Of a DNA stretch of 64,000 nucleotides, positions 9,775 to 21,690 are shown in pieces. The first letter of the stretch is position 1. Each line of letters begins with the position of its first letter. This DNA comes from Crotophaga sulcirostris. Its lineage: Eukaryota > Chordata > Aves > Cuculiformes > Crotophagidae. The notes below the pieces were generated by a model. That model saw nothing but the letters and a program-made list of their open reading frames with translations. It did no database searches and had not been told where the DNA came from. Made by a program: the position numbers and the translations under genes. Location of the stretch: positions 39,506 through 103,505 of the forward strand of contig VYZB01000174.1 in NCBI GenBank assembly GCA_013397455.1, in the 5' to 3' direction.

Positions 9775-11317
9775 CATTATGGGATCCCCTTATATCCTCT
9801 TTATATCTCTGATGTTCCATTGTACAGATGCTTGTAGAATGATAATTTGGATGCTGCTTCCTTCCCATCGTCATCGCAGGTGTACAGCATGAGCTACAGG
9901 AAGGTAGACTTGGAAGTTTTGGAAAACGTGGTGCCATCTTCACTCTCAATTAATTAATTATCCCATGAGCAGCACAAAAAAGGGTTTAGCTCTGAAGTGC
10001 CCGCTGGTTGCTCAACCGAAGGAAAATGCCCTTATCTCAATCACCACCTTTCAGAGGCTGCCAGCATGGCTTTGAGTGCAACTCTGACCACATCCCAGCT
10101 CCAACGCTGGTGGAGAGCACAATGGGCAGAGCTCAACCTCTAAAGCAGATTTTGCACCTTTTGGAAAGACATGCTGTGGAAAGGGAGAGTGCAGGCAGCT
10201 CTTGTACTTTCCAGGCGGCCTTCCTCAGCAGCAGAAGGTCACACCAGGTGTGGGAAGCTCTTAAACCAGCTGGAGGAACCAGTTGTAAATGGCAGATGCT
10301 GAGATGCTTATTAAGAGTCAATCAAGGACCATCAGCAGTGGGGTGACCTGTAATCCTTGCTGATGTGGACTGGAATTAAAGACTTCGAAATAAATGGCCA
10401 GCCATCCTGACTCGCACCCAACACGTCTCTGACTACGAGATTTATGTATAGACAGAATTAATCCACTACCATTCCCCTCCTGACCTAGTTGGACATGGAG
10501 ATAAGACCCATGCAAACCATCTCGCAAGATCTGACATGGCCACCTCCATCAGCTGGTCTACATGGCCATCACTGCTACCCCCCTGCCCCAGAGGACACTT
10601 TGAGGGACAGGAGAAGCTGTAACATCTCTGAAAACTGCTTTAGTACAAAGGGAAGGACTCTTTCACCCGGAGGGAAAGGAAGGGAAGTTTCAGGTGACCT
10701 GGTTCAAGGATGCAGCTATTGCTGAGCAGCTTTAACTCCTCTCATCCCAGATTAGCTCCTCGGAACCCACCAGCAGCAAAGCTGTTTCACTTGTTGGAAA
10801 GATGCCCCGTTTGTGTGTCAGATTAAACATCTGTGCTTTTAATCCCTGGATTTTCAGATCAGATCGACGTGTTTGGAGGGTGAAAAAAACAACACGAACT
10901 GTCTGTTTGGGGAGTTTCCTTGAACAGAGACACCATTCTTTCTTTCTTCCTTCCCATCCCCCATTCCCCCCCTCCCCTTCTCACTCTCCAGGCAAAGCGG
11001 TTCAACAGATTTCAGTAAAAATGCAGAGAAAATAAATACTGCACGGTTTCTGTGGTCAGAGTTTTCCTATTAGGTCAGAGAGGAGCTACCAGAAGCACAG
11101 AGTGCAGTTGGCAACTCCCCCTCCTGCCTCACCATTGCAGATAAGCACCCAACTTAGGATCTCAGGTTTGAGGACCAGGTGGATTGTCTCACCCTTAACA
11201 TCCTACCGTCAGGGTCATCTCATGTGCATCAGCATCTTTGTTTCTCTCTTCTCATTTTGTTTTCCCACTTAGGTCTCACTGAGGTGGTGGGGACGTTTTA
11301 ACGTAGACAGAAGCTGC
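9775..11317. other. Unique spacer, no gene seen
   Basis: About 1.5 kb of unique DNA. A C- and T-rich stretch lies at 10937-10990. The longest frame (10008-10346, plus) has no recognisable domain. Confidence 0.5.
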
Positions 11318-11447
11318 GGAACGCGCCTCCATCCTTGGAGATCTGCAAAAGCCATCTGGACACAGTCCTGGGTAACTGGCTCTGGGTGGTCCTGCTTGAG
11401 TAAGGTTGGACCAGATGTCCCTTCGCACCTCAACCTCAAATTCTGTG
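11318..11447 (+). mobile_element. CR1 LINE, group F, old 3' fragment
   Basis: The sense body CATCCTTGGAGATCTGCAAA, then GGACACAGTCCTGGGTAAC, then GTTGGACCAGATGTCCC are a CR1 type distinct from groups A and B. The tail is decayed (AATTCTGTGAATTT). Confidence 0.75.
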
Positions 11448-11482
11448 AATTTGCACCACAAAACCTTCATTGCTGCTTTTCT

Positions 11483-11530
11483 AGAATCATAGAATTGTCT
11501 AGGTTGGAAAAGACCTTCTAGCTTCTCCAA
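11483..11530 (-). mobile_element. CR1 tail stub, group E
   Basis: AGAATCATAGAATTGTCTAG followed by GTTGGAAAAGACCTTC is the 3' end only. It faces the group F copy 35 bp away, tail to tail. Confidence 0.7.
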
Positions 11531-13327
11531 GATGACTCTCAGTGGCTCCAATGTCAAGCAGCAGAAGTTAGCTCTAAGGCTCGTGGTGGGTTTAGGCACC
11601 ATTTCCAGATATTTGGGATCTCTCTGATGAATGTGTGGTAACCATCTGCACTTGCAACCCAAGTAGAGAAGGTAAATCAAATCATCACTGTCTTTCTTTA
11701 CAAATGGCAGGCTCCACTATGAAAACATTAACCAACTTGTCAAGAGGTTCTCCTGGCTGTATCTACCCAACAAAGGCATCCACCAGGGAGAGACCCCCAG
11801 ACCCTTGAAGCAACCCAATTGCTCAGGATCAGCCTACCTGGAGCACACTCTGTCCCCACTGTCCAGCACCGTGCCTGGCTTGTGTCTGGGTCCCACAAGG
11901 TCCTCATGGGCCAAAGAGCATCTTCCCATAGGGCATTTTTTGCTTCTTTTCCATTTCAAAAGGCCTGAGATATTACAAGAGCTGTGATGCTGCACATCCA
12001 AATAGGGGGTTTAACAGCTTGGCAGGTAAAAAATGAGGCACACAAGCACAGGAGCATACGGGGACATTTCATTGCACAAGCCCTGCAGTAACCGGAGGAC
12101 TTGGTGGGGCAGGAGAAGGGAAATCCAGCACCTCTTGTTCATGCCAAGTAGGTCCCTGAGGCAAAGTATTCCCCGAACTACACCTATGGAATGAGGAACT
12201 GCTCATTGGCCATGATGGGTGTCACCAAGATGGTGACAAGCTGGGCATCTAAGGACAGCGAATCATGCTGAGTCCCAGCCTTTGGTCTTCACCATCTACA
12301 CCCTTACTCGCTGCACTTCTAGAAGCTTTGGCTTCAGGGAGCCAGCTATTGTTTCCACTTCTTTTGTGTCTTGCACCAACCTTCCCTCTCCCAGCCCAAG
12401 GGAGTTGCCATTCAACCTCTTCCCACCCGTTTTATAGAGGAAACCAGCGCAAGGATCAAAGGAGGCTCCTGGGTGGGTGTGGTGAGCGTCAGATGCGAAA
12501 GGGCAGTAACTGAAGAGGTGGCAACAAAGAGATATGTGAACAGGTACAGGGGCTGAGCAAACTGAAGGGTCCCTCCTTTGCGCTGAAGCCTCTGGCCATG
12601 GAACCTGAATGCTGGCTCAGAAGATGCCAAGAAGCAGAGGAAGGAGAGAAAAAAATACCTAAGATGGATTAAGTGAGCACTTCCTTCTGCTTCTACTTAG
12701 CATCATTGCACAGAGTCATCCTCAAATGATCCTCATGGTTTACTGGAAGAGGAAAATTTGATTTAAAGTCTCACCTGGAAGTCCTTTGGTTGCACGAGAT
12801 GAAAGAAGTTCTACTTGGGAAGTGGAGCAACCATGAGGAGCTAAGTCCCTGCTGAGCCGAGCCCCAGCATTCCCACAAAGCAGACTAACAGAATTGGCCT
12901 TTTTTCCCTCCTTTTCCCCAGCAAGACTGTGAAATGAAAAGCATCTCCAGCATTTCACGATCCCATGCCCACCAGAAACATCTGCGGTTTGGGTAGAAGA
13001 AGACTTAAAGGTTTCCAGTGCAACTTCTTATGCTCTTCACGTGTCCATCCATCTCCCATATGGTTTTTGGAGCATGTTAAGGCAGGTAGAAGTGGATTAT
13101 TATTATTATTATTATTATTTTTTATGGATCCTTTCTAGTGCTTTGATTCCAAGTGCTCTTTAGCAGCTCTGGGAGGACAGGTCCCACCCTGCTGTTAGCT
13201 CATATTCTGAGGGAAAGAAGAATGCTCCCAGGGTTTTGCACCACTTGCTTGTGGATGTTCGAAGTCCTCTGGTTAACCTGGGCTGTATCATCCCAGCTAT
13301 TTCAAGCAGGACGCCCCATGTAATCAT
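11531..13327. other. Unique spacer with ATT microsatellite
   Basis: No gene seen. It holds the ATT tract at 13096-13119. The hairpin-like GTCACCAAGATGGTGAC at about 12221 is short and isolated. Confidence 0.5.
13096..13119. repeat. (ATT)n microsatellite
   Basis: About eight uninterrupted ATT units run into a short T-run. Confidence 0.9.
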
Positions 13328-13381
13328 CACGGAATCATAGAATGTCCTGAGTTGGAAGGGGCCCACAAGGATCATTGAGTA
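13328..13381 (-). mobile_element. CR1 tail stub, group H
   Basis: CGGAATCATAGAATGTCCTG, then GTTGGAAGGGGCCCAC and ATCATTGAGT are the tail of a further CR1 type. Only about 54 bp are present. Confidence 0.7.
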
Positions 13382-13530
13382 TGTAAATTGTTAATCATGA
13401 TGGCCTCGAGTCGGTTAAAGGCAGGGCCCAGGCTGTATTTACCTTGGCATCTGATTGCCAACGCTCTGCCTTCCAGAGTCCTCCTATTTCCTCCTTGAGT
13501 AATCAGTAGCCTGCCGATGGGGAGAGGAGG

Positions 13531-13802
13531 GGCCATAGAATCACAGAATGGTTTTGGTTAGAAAAGACCTTTAAGACCATTGAGCTCAACCATTGATTCA
13601 GCCCTGCTAAATCTGCCACTAGACCATGTCCCCAAGTACAACATCTACTCATCTTTCAAATACCTCTAGGGATGGTGACTCAACCACCTCCCTGGGCAGC
13701 CTCTTCCAATGCTTGACAACCCTTTCAGCAAAGAAATTCTTACTAATGTCCAACCCTAACATCCCCTGGTGCATCTTGAGGCCACTTCCCCTTGTCCCTT
13801 AA
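13531..13802 (-). mobile_element. CR1 LINE, group B-like, diverged
   Basis: The tail at left (ATAGAATCACAGAATGG) is followed by ACTAGACCATGTCCCCAAG, ACCACCTCCCTGGGCAGCC and CTTGAGGCCACTTCCCC. Intermediate features, including AAATACCTCTAGGGATGG, place it close to an older relative of group B. Confidence 0.88.
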
Positions 13803-14777
13803 TGAAGAACATCACCCCATTATTGCTGTGCCTTTTGCCACTGTTGCAAAACCCTTGACCATGCCAGTTTGTCGCAGTATCGGAAAATACAGAACTTATC
13901 AAAGAAAACTGAATTCCTTCTTTCTGGATGTCATGGGGATTAAGCTGCTTCCAAAGATGAGGTCCAAGGTCACCCAGAAGTATTGGAGCTGAAAAATAAC
14001 CTCATGACTGGTTTATAATCCACGCCAAACAAACCCAGTGTTTTGGAATAACGTTCAGAAAGGTGAAACACCTGCTATGTATTATTTCAGAAGTTGTTCC
14101 TGCTGGGAGAAAAAGACGTCCCTCCTTGCTGCTGCTGAAGAAAGCGTTAATCCCAGCCTCCGTGAATTTTCCCATCCCAAACGCAGCACAACGAAACGCA
14201 CTGCTGGCACGAGCAGTTGTCCAACTGACCCAGTTCTTTTTACAAACTGGGTGAATAAGGACAAAACCCATCTCATTTTCTCTGAGAAAACATAATTCAC
14301 ATTAAGCAAGGTACGTTTCTGGCATCGCTCTCCAGACTGTACGATGCACCGTCCTCTCCTGACCTATTTACGGAAGTGAGCGTTCCTGCAGGGTCGACAG
14401 CGTTATCCGCCGTGTAAAACCTAAAATTACACTGCCCTACAAAGAGCTGGGATAAATTGACCCCTCTAAGCAAACGGGTTGCCAAGCTTTTATCTTCTCT
14501 TCATTGTTAACTTACACTGAAGCGGAATAATTAGACCATACGGGGCTATACAAGGCGCTATTGGAAAGCCCTGCCGTAGCAACTCAATTGTATCCGTAAT
14601 GCTCGTGTTGGCTATTATACATACCTACTGGTTTGGAAAGCTGCTTCTCATTTCACACTCATTCCATATAGGTACATCTGTGATTTTGGTCCAATTGCTT
14701 CTATATTATATTATATTACTATATTATGTCAAAGGGAATTAGTTGTGAATTTTGGATCAGGAAGGCAAAGTGACTTT
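13803..14777. other. Unique spacer, CpG-bearing block, AT tract
   Basis: No gene seen. The part at 14140-14420 has more CpG than the surrounding DNA. An imperfect TATAT/TATTA tract lies at 14701-14728. The paired plus and minus frames at 14002-14485 look like shadows of one another. Confidence 0.45.
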
Positions 14778-15304
14778 AGTATTCTGTCCAGTTCTGGAAT
14801 CCTCAACTTAAGAAGGAGATGGAACTGTTGGAACAGGTCCAGAGGAGGCTATGAAGATGATCCGAGGGCTGGAGCACCTCCCATATGAGGACAGGCTGAG
14901 AGAGTTGGGGTTGTTCAGCCTGGAGAAGAGAAGACTCCAGAGAGACCTTAGAGTGGTCTTCTAGTACCTGAAGGGGCTACAGGAAAGCTGAGGAGGGACT
15001 TTTTCCAAGGGCCCATGGTGAGAGGTCAAGGGAGAATGGTTTTAAAATGGAAGGGTGAAAACTGAGATTAGGCATTATGGAGAAATTCTTCACAATGAGG
15101 GTGGTGAGACAGTGGCCCGGGTTGTTCAGAGAAGTTGTGACTGCTCCATCCCTGGAGGTGTTCAAGGCCAGGTTAGATGGGGCTTTGAGCAGCCTGGTCT
15201 GGTGGGAGGTGTCCCTGCCCATGGCAGGAGGGTTGGAACTGGATAAACTTTAAGGTCCCTCCAACCCAAACCATTCTATGATTTTGTGATTCCTATAATT
15301 CTAA
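14778..15304 (+). mobile_element. CR1 LINE, group A, with ORF2 end
   Basis: It starts in the ORF2 segment reading QFWNPQ-like sequence and passes GAACAGGTCCAGAGGAGG, the [20 protein letters not shown] stretch and the basic tail. It ends CCATTCTATGATTTTGTG. Frameshifts break the coding sequence. Confidence 0.92.
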
Positions 15305-15749
15305 AAAAGGGGTGATTGCTCCGGTTGCGCTTTCTTGCCCTTCTTCATCCAGTTGAGACATAAAAGCCTCAGGACACAAATGATTTCCACTTCTCTGCAG
15401 TGGTATTAAAAAAGTGCAATGTAGGGAACAATAAGCATCAAGATGTGTCTAAAATTAGTAGTTTACAAAACAATTTGAGTTTATAATATCCCGAGTACAA
15501 TAAAAGCAATGAGCCAGCGGGCCAAATATTTGAAAGTCGCAGGATATAAGAGGAAACCTTGGTCAAAATTGTTATCAGGGAAGAAAATCTGTCTTTATTG
15601 TGTTGCAGTTTTGATACTAACTGAAATAACTTAAATGAAATTACCATGATGCTGCTACGAATTAGCTCAATTGAATCAATACACCAAAATCAACCTGCCT
15701 TGCCCAAGCCATCAGTGTGAGAGCAGCCCACAACTGCTTCATTATTTTC
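15305..15749. other. Unique spacer, no gene seen
   Basis: AT-rich unique DNA. The minus-strand frame at 15438-15647 has no recognisable product. Confidence 0.5.
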
Positions 15750-15894
15750 CCTGGAGGTGCTCAAGGCCAGGTTGGATGGGACTTTGAGCAACCTGATCCA
15801 GTGGGAGGTGTCCCTGCCCATGGCAGTGGGGTTGGAACTGGATGGGCTTTAGGATCCTTTCCAGCCCAAACCATTCTATGATTCTATGATTCAC
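15750..15894 (+). mobile_element. CR1 LINE, group A, short
   Basis: From CCTGGAGGTGCTCAAGGCC to a tail with two clean octamers (ATTCTATGATTCTATG). Well preserved. Confidence 0.92.
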
Positions 15895-18527
15895 ATTTTG
15901 GGTCTCAAGTGGTAGCAAAGCTGCAGTTCCCAGACTGTAAGTGAATGAGTAAAGTAAGAAGAAAACACCAAAGCTCCATTTCCACTGGTGTTGTTATTAT
16001 TTTTAATATAAATCTTAAACAAGGAGCAAAAATTGATGTAACAGTAGCCCCAGAAAAACACTTCAAGATGAAAATGTCCTTTAAAATACTGAGGGAAAAT
16101 AATCCTTACAAATCATTGCCCAGAGGCGGGACGCAAAACTGGCAGGGGATTGGAGATTACACAGTATCCAACTGGAAGAAGCATCACAACTGGGAGAATT
16201 CAGAAGGAATTAAAGGTGTCAGGGGAATAAAATCGCTGTCAAGGAGAACGGATGTTTCCTCCTGAAAAGCCACCTCCTCTTCCAAGGGAAAAACCAGACC
16301 TGTCTGAACCTGCCCTTGCATTTGTGTTAAGGGATGAACGTGTCATGCTCACGAGCATTGTTCTGGGGGAGGTCTCTGCAGGCTTTCGCTAAGGAGAGGA
16401 CACAGGGATGGTCGTGCTTACTATCCGTGGTTTGATTTTTCACACTTAAAATGAGGAAATACGAGTCCTATAGCACAGAACCAAATAAAGACGGACACCC
16501 ACGGCCTCAAAAGCAGACGTGTAACCTGTCCTTACAGGCACCAGTGTTTCAAGGACAAATATGACCATGGAGACAAGAACTGCAGAGAGTTAGTGCTACT
16601 CTTCAGACGTGTAATGAATAAGCTTTCTTCCGCTGGCCATAAAATAAAGGTGTTCTTGTAAAGGTTTTCCATACGAGTCCTGCTGGGCTTAGGTTAAATG
16701 TCCAAACCCAGCACCCTACTGCTTGACCGCATCGCCGACCCAAGCTACTTAAGTTCATCCTTTATCCAGTGCTCTACAGTCCTCATCTTCCCTGCTTCAA
16801 CTACCTCTGTCCCAAGAACAACCTTCACATTCAGCACTAAACCAAATTTTAATCCATCTTCTTCTTAAACGTTGTGCACAACCCACTCTCCCATCTCTTC
16901 CCTTCTCTCAGGTCCTACAACCACTTCCTCCACCACGAATTTCTAGCTTAGTTGCAAATCCACTCTTTCTAGGTAAGAAATTATTCTCAGATCTCTCCCT
17001 TCCTCCTTCGTAAGTTCACCCCAAATCATATGTCCTTGCTTTTCTTCCCATCATCAGAAGCAGAAACCACCTTGGCATAAATACAAGGCTGGTGGTAGAC
17101 CACTTGCGACCTTCAAGCCATGATTCAGCCACAACACATCAAGAGCCATTAGCCACATAATTTAGCATTATGAGCAGGTCAAATCCTAACATGCTTCAAG
17201 AGGTTTTCTCAGCACCAACCTGCACAATGACCAAGGTCAGAAGAGAGGGGAAATCAAACATTCATGGCCAGCTACGTTCTGATCCATCCTCACAGCTCTG
17301 TACCGTGGAGCGAACAGGAAATGGGATTTATTGCCGGTGAAAGCGAAGAAAAAGCTATGCAGTCTCAGCAAAACAGGATTCAGTTATTTAGCTCCAGAGC
17401 TGATATAAGAAGGTTTTGGGTGATGCCTGAGGAGCGGTTTCAGTGAAGCTGAAGAGCAATCAGTGCTAAGATGGTTACACCCTTCTGCATCTAGAAATGG
17501 TCAGAGAAAGTGCTAGAAAGACCTTTTTAATCTTAAATATGTTGGAGTAGCAGAATCAGAGCCCAGAAAAACATTAACCCTGTAATGAATGACTGTGAAG
17601 GAATCCAGGCCCTAATTCCACCAGAATCCTCACCAGCCCACCTCCCTTCCCCACCTCTCAACAGAAGGAAATGAAAACCAGATGAATTGGATAGGGAAGA
17701 GATTGATTAGATCATCTTGTTCTACCCACCACGCAGCAAAAGGCTGTTCCCTACAAGAAACTTCCCAAATCACTCCATCCAGTCTCACTTATAAAAGTCC
17801 AGAGCGATGGAGTTCCCTCCTCTTCTCTTGGGATGTTATTTTACCTCGCAGCCTAAAACATCTCACTGACAGGAAGCTTTTTCTCTCAGGACTTTCCTTT
17901 TGAGAATGTCTTCATTTCAATTTGCAGCCCTCCTCTCTCCCCTGCACATGTGCATTTATGAACTGCCCTAATTAAACAGATTAATACCAACAAGGAATTA
18001 CAATTTAGGAATAAATTAGTTTATTTTCCTTTTATCCTCTACGAAAAAGCCCAACATGTCAAGGAAAGACTAAGTCTGTCTGAAATCTTCCATTTTTAAA
18101 TTGGTCCCACTGCTCATAATTACACATCCCCTCTATCCATGCAAGTTACTTTGCTTTCCTTACCCCCTCCCTTTTTTTCAGGAGGAGGGAAGGAAGGCAG
18201 AGAACAAAAGGAGAAAAGGGTGGGATAAGGAGAGAGAGGAGAGGGACCCATCCCATCGGACCAGTCTAATTGCATCCAACACTCCCCAGGAGTATGAAAA
18301 TGCAGGCTACGATACCGGCTTTGCCTGATGAATATTCCTAACTCCGTGTCAGACACAGGATCTGGATTTACCCAACAACTGACTTTTCTGCAGCGGGCAA
18401 TAGCTTCCACTTCACATAAAGGCACTGAACATGCACCGAGGAAGAGAAAGGCTGATGTCTGGGAAACTGCAGAGAGCAGCCTGGAAAAAGAAGGACGGAG
18501 GTCTCAAATGCTGCTTTCACGAAAATT
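15895..18527. other. Longest CR1-free left-hand stretch, no gene seen
   Basis: 2.6 kb of unique DNA. A purine-rich strand lies at 18180-18246. The block at 17940-18030 (CCCTAATTAAACAGATTAAT) is AT-rich and homeodomain-site-like. The plus frame at 15945-16265 (106 codons) is basic and unrecognised, and it has no credible splice context. Confidence 0.45.
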
Positions 18528-19107
18528 GAATCATACAATCATTGAATCATTAAGGATGGAAAAGACCTCCAAGATCATCCACTCCAACAGTCAGCATGAC
18601 ACCACCATGCCTACTAAACCATGTCCCAAAGTGCTATGTCTACATGTTTTTTGAACACCTTCAGAGATGGTGACTCCACCACTTCCCTGGGCAGCCTCTT
18701 CCAGTGCTTCACCACTCTTTTGGTAAAGATAGTTTTCATAATATCCAATCTGAAACTCCCCTGGTGCAACTTGAGGCCATTTCCTCTCATCCTACCGCTT
18801 GTTACTTGGGAGAAGAGACCAACACCCACCTTGTTACAATCTTGTTTCAGGAGTTGTAGACAGCGATGAGGTTTCCCCTCAATCTCCTCTTCTCCAGATT
18901 AAACAGCCCCAGGTCCCTCAGCAGCTCCCAGAACCCCTGCGCTCCAGCCCCCACCCCAGCTCCGTCCCCTGCTCTGGACGCGCTCCAGCCTCTCAATGTC
19001 CTTCTTACAATGAGGGGGCCAAAACTGAACCCAGGATTTGAGGTGTGGCCTCACCAGTAACAAGTACAGGGGGACGATCCCTTCCCTGCTCCTGCTGGCC
19101 ACACCAT
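18528..19107 (-). mobile_element. CR1 LINE, group B, about 580 bp
   Basis: The tail at left (GAATCATACAATCATTG) is followed by the ACCATGTCCCAAAGTGC block and CTTGAGGCCATTTCCTC. The antisense ORF2 end extends to the region encoding [12 protein letters not shown] and onward to TGCTGGCCACACCATGAATG. It is immediately followed by a group A copy in the same orientation. Confidence 0.93.
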
Positions 19108-19109
19108 GA

Positions 19110-19507
19110 ATGACAGAATCACAGAATGGTTTGGGCTGGAAAGGATCCTAAAGCCCATCCAGTTCCAACCCCCCTGCCACAGGCAGGGACACTTCCCACT
19201 GGGTCAGGTTGCTCAAAGCCCCATCCAACTTCACCTTGAACACCTTCAGGGATGGGGCAGCCACCACATCTCCGGGCAACCTGGACCGGGGCCTCATCAC
19301 CCTCACAGGAACATATTTCTTCCTAAGATCTCATCTCAATCTCCCTCTTCCAGCTTAAAACTGTTTTCCCCCTGTCCTATTGCTGCACTCCCTGACCAAG
19401 AGCCCCTCCCTAGTTTTCCTGTAGCCCCTTTCAGGTACTGGAAGGCTTCTTTAAGGTCTCCCTAGAATCTTACTCTTCTCTAGGCTAAACAAGCCCAATT
19501 CTCTTCA
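19110..19507 (-). mobile_element. CR1 LINE, group A, 5'-truncated
   Basis: The tail ACAGAATCACAGAATGG starts within a few bases of the 5' end of the group B copy to its left. It runs to GGTCTCCCTAGAATC and a decayed ORF2 end near 19507. Confidence 0.92.
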
Positions 19508-21340
19508 TTCCTTCTTCTTTAAAACACATAACCAGGTGCACAAGTCCTTTCAGTGCTTTGCCAAATTAAAAATCTACAGAAGCGTGTAAGAGCCAAAGGG
19601 AGTGTTTTTGGTGGGTGGGCTGCTTAAGGTAGGAATCTTCCATCAAAAGGGATGGGAAAGTAGCTCGCACTGCGGAGACACTTCTTCACTCCTTGCACTA
19701 GCAGCAAAAAGCATTTCCCCTCCTTGTACAGCATGGCCTAACATTTAAAAAGATTCAGCTGACTTCAGCGTGTCCGCATCTCCTGTGCCCTTTATTCTTC
19801 TGACGGCTTCTCCTGGACGGGAAGTGCGTTAACATCCAAATTACGGCGACCGAGCTGAGAGCCAGGAACCACTGCAGTCACTGGCCCGGGGCCAACTCTG
19901 GGAGTTTTGTTTAAAATGCAGCTTATAGAGAGCTATAAGCATAAATACGTGTTCTAAACGTTTTAATACTTATTAGAGGTGTAAATGAAAGCAGCCTTAG
20001 AAATAGGAAATGCAAATCCGAAGGGAAAGCCGGAGCGCAAGGAGGCAGCCTGCCCTTCCATCGCTGCATGTCTCCCTTTCTTGGCTGCGAGGCGCAGCAA
20101 GGAAGTGATTATAAAGCATTTATTTGCAAAATCACAGCCAATAAATCCAATAGCAACAACACCCTCCCTCGCATCGCTTGTTCCTTGGTGGGGGGGGGAA
20201 ACGAAGGAGAGGTGAGGGCCAAGAAGCAGGCAGGTGTGTGGCAGTGGATCCCCTTTCTGAAGCTTTTAATGAAGGATTCAAGCCTGTAAGGTACAATATT
20301 TGTCCAGGCTGTCCCCTAGCTCTTTGCACGCTGCTTGGAAGCCCTAGGAAATAAAAAGCCCTAGAAACGCCATGAAGGTTGTGATATGGTAACCTCTCAA
20401 AAGGTTAAAAGAAAGGACTGGGCTGTCGGATGAGGAAATGAGTAAGGGAGAGCATTAGAGAAAATAAAATGGTACAGAAAAAGGCATTTCATTCTCCTCC
20501 CCTTCCCTGGATACAAATACCATCACCAGGAAACCATAGGAAGCGAATCTGACTGCTTTGAAAATCACCGAGGTCAAAAGCGTGCCAGAAGAAAGGAAAA
20601 AGGATTAAACAAAGGGATGATATAATCTACAGAGCTATAATTCAAACCTTCGAGGTATAAATAGCTGCACTACGGGGCTCAAGTCAACCAGCAATTTACA
20701 GCACAATCAGGAGGGGGGAGGCAGATACCCATCCCCACAAGCAGATTAATCCTTAATTGCTCGTTTTTGCATTGCTGACACCTTTCTTTGAAGTACTGAA
20801 GCTGGTGCCATCTCACAAAAGGCGCTGGCGAACCTTGAAAATTGCAGAGATGGGACTTGATGGTGCTTGTTCAGGGCTGCAACTGCCTGAGCACAGTCCC
20901 AGATGCTTTGGTGCATCCAATGTGCAAAGAAAAAAAGGAGATGGCTCTGTTCCATAGGGAGAAGAGACAATCAAAGCCTGGTATTTGCCAGCTTGACAGA
21001 AAGGGAAGAGGGACTTGGATGATGGCTCATGTTTCAGCATTTTTACGAGACCATAATTGCAGATAAAAACTTACTGGGATATTCAAATACTTCTGAGCAC
21101 TTAAATCCCTTCAGCAGGTTCGAAAATCCCTCCAGAAATACTCTTAAGGACAGTGTATACAATGCTGAGAGAAGAAGAGCAGGAACATCGAGACCGTCAG
21201 CTGGTGGAGATGATGGCTTTCATAATAGGTCACCCAACCACTCTTCCAGTTTTATGTCATGCGCCCTCAACTCATCTATATCCACATGGAGGAGATGGAA
21301 ATGTGACTGTATGGGTGTTTCTTCAGTCCTTCCACACATC
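19508..21340. other. Unique spacer with TATA-like motif
   Basis: 1.8 kb of unique DNA. Local CpG enrichment occurs at 19798-19870, and a G-run lies at about 20191-20199. TATAAATAG at 20656-20664 resembles a TATA box on the plus strand, but I see no transcript downstream. The frames at 21029-21377 are unrecognised. Confidence 0.45.
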
Positions 21341-21565
21341 CTGTGAATCCTGTGTCCAGTTTTGGGCCTCTCACTGAGGGGAAACCTCATCTCTACAACT
21401 GCCTGAAAGGAGATTGTAGTGAGGTGGGTGCTGGTCTCTTCCCCCAGGTGACAAATTATACAACAAGAGGAAATGGCCTCAAGTTACACCAGGGAAGTTT
21501 AGATTGGATATTAGGAAAAAAACCTTCTCTGAAAGGCTGGTAAAGCACTGGAAGAGGCTGCTCAG
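21341..21565 (+). mobile_element. CR1 fragment, group B, internally deleted
   Basis: It begins in the ORF2 segment GTCCAGTTTTGGGCCTCTCA and jumps directly to GAGGGGAAACCTCATCTCT. This skips about 150 bp present in the copy at 48635. It continues through GTGACAAATTATACAACAAG to AAGAGGCTGCTCAG and stops before the 3' end. Confidence 0.85.
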
Positions 21566-21690
21566 TGCCTCACCATCCTGACATCGAAGAATTTCTTCCT
21601 AAAATCTAATCTAAATCTCCCCTCTTTCCACTTAACTGTTCCCCCTCATCCTAACCCTGCACTCCTGATAAAGAGCCCCTCCCCAGGGGG
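21566..21690 (-). mobile_element. CR1 fragment, group A, tail-less
   Basis: Antisense CR1 body from GTGCCTCACCATCCTGACAT to AAGAGCCCCTCCCCAG, joined directly to the plus-strand group B piece. Neither piece has a 3' tail, so a deletion or inversion after insertion is likely. Confidence 0.85.

Noticed and set aside
12221..12237. Hairpin GTCACCAAGATGGTGAC
   Set aside because: Six-base arms only, with no T-run or conserved context.
15945..16265. 106-codon plus-strand frame
   Set aside because: Basic composition with no recognisable domain, no splice sites and no upstream promoter. Expected by chance in 64 kb.
16536..16579. 44-nt minus-strand segment between an acceptor-like CTCTCTGCAG and donor GTAAGG, reading LVSMVIFVLETLVP in one phase
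   Set aside because: The pyrimidine tract is short and the branch-like CTAAC is too close to the AG. The membrane-like peptide is too short to distinguish from chance.
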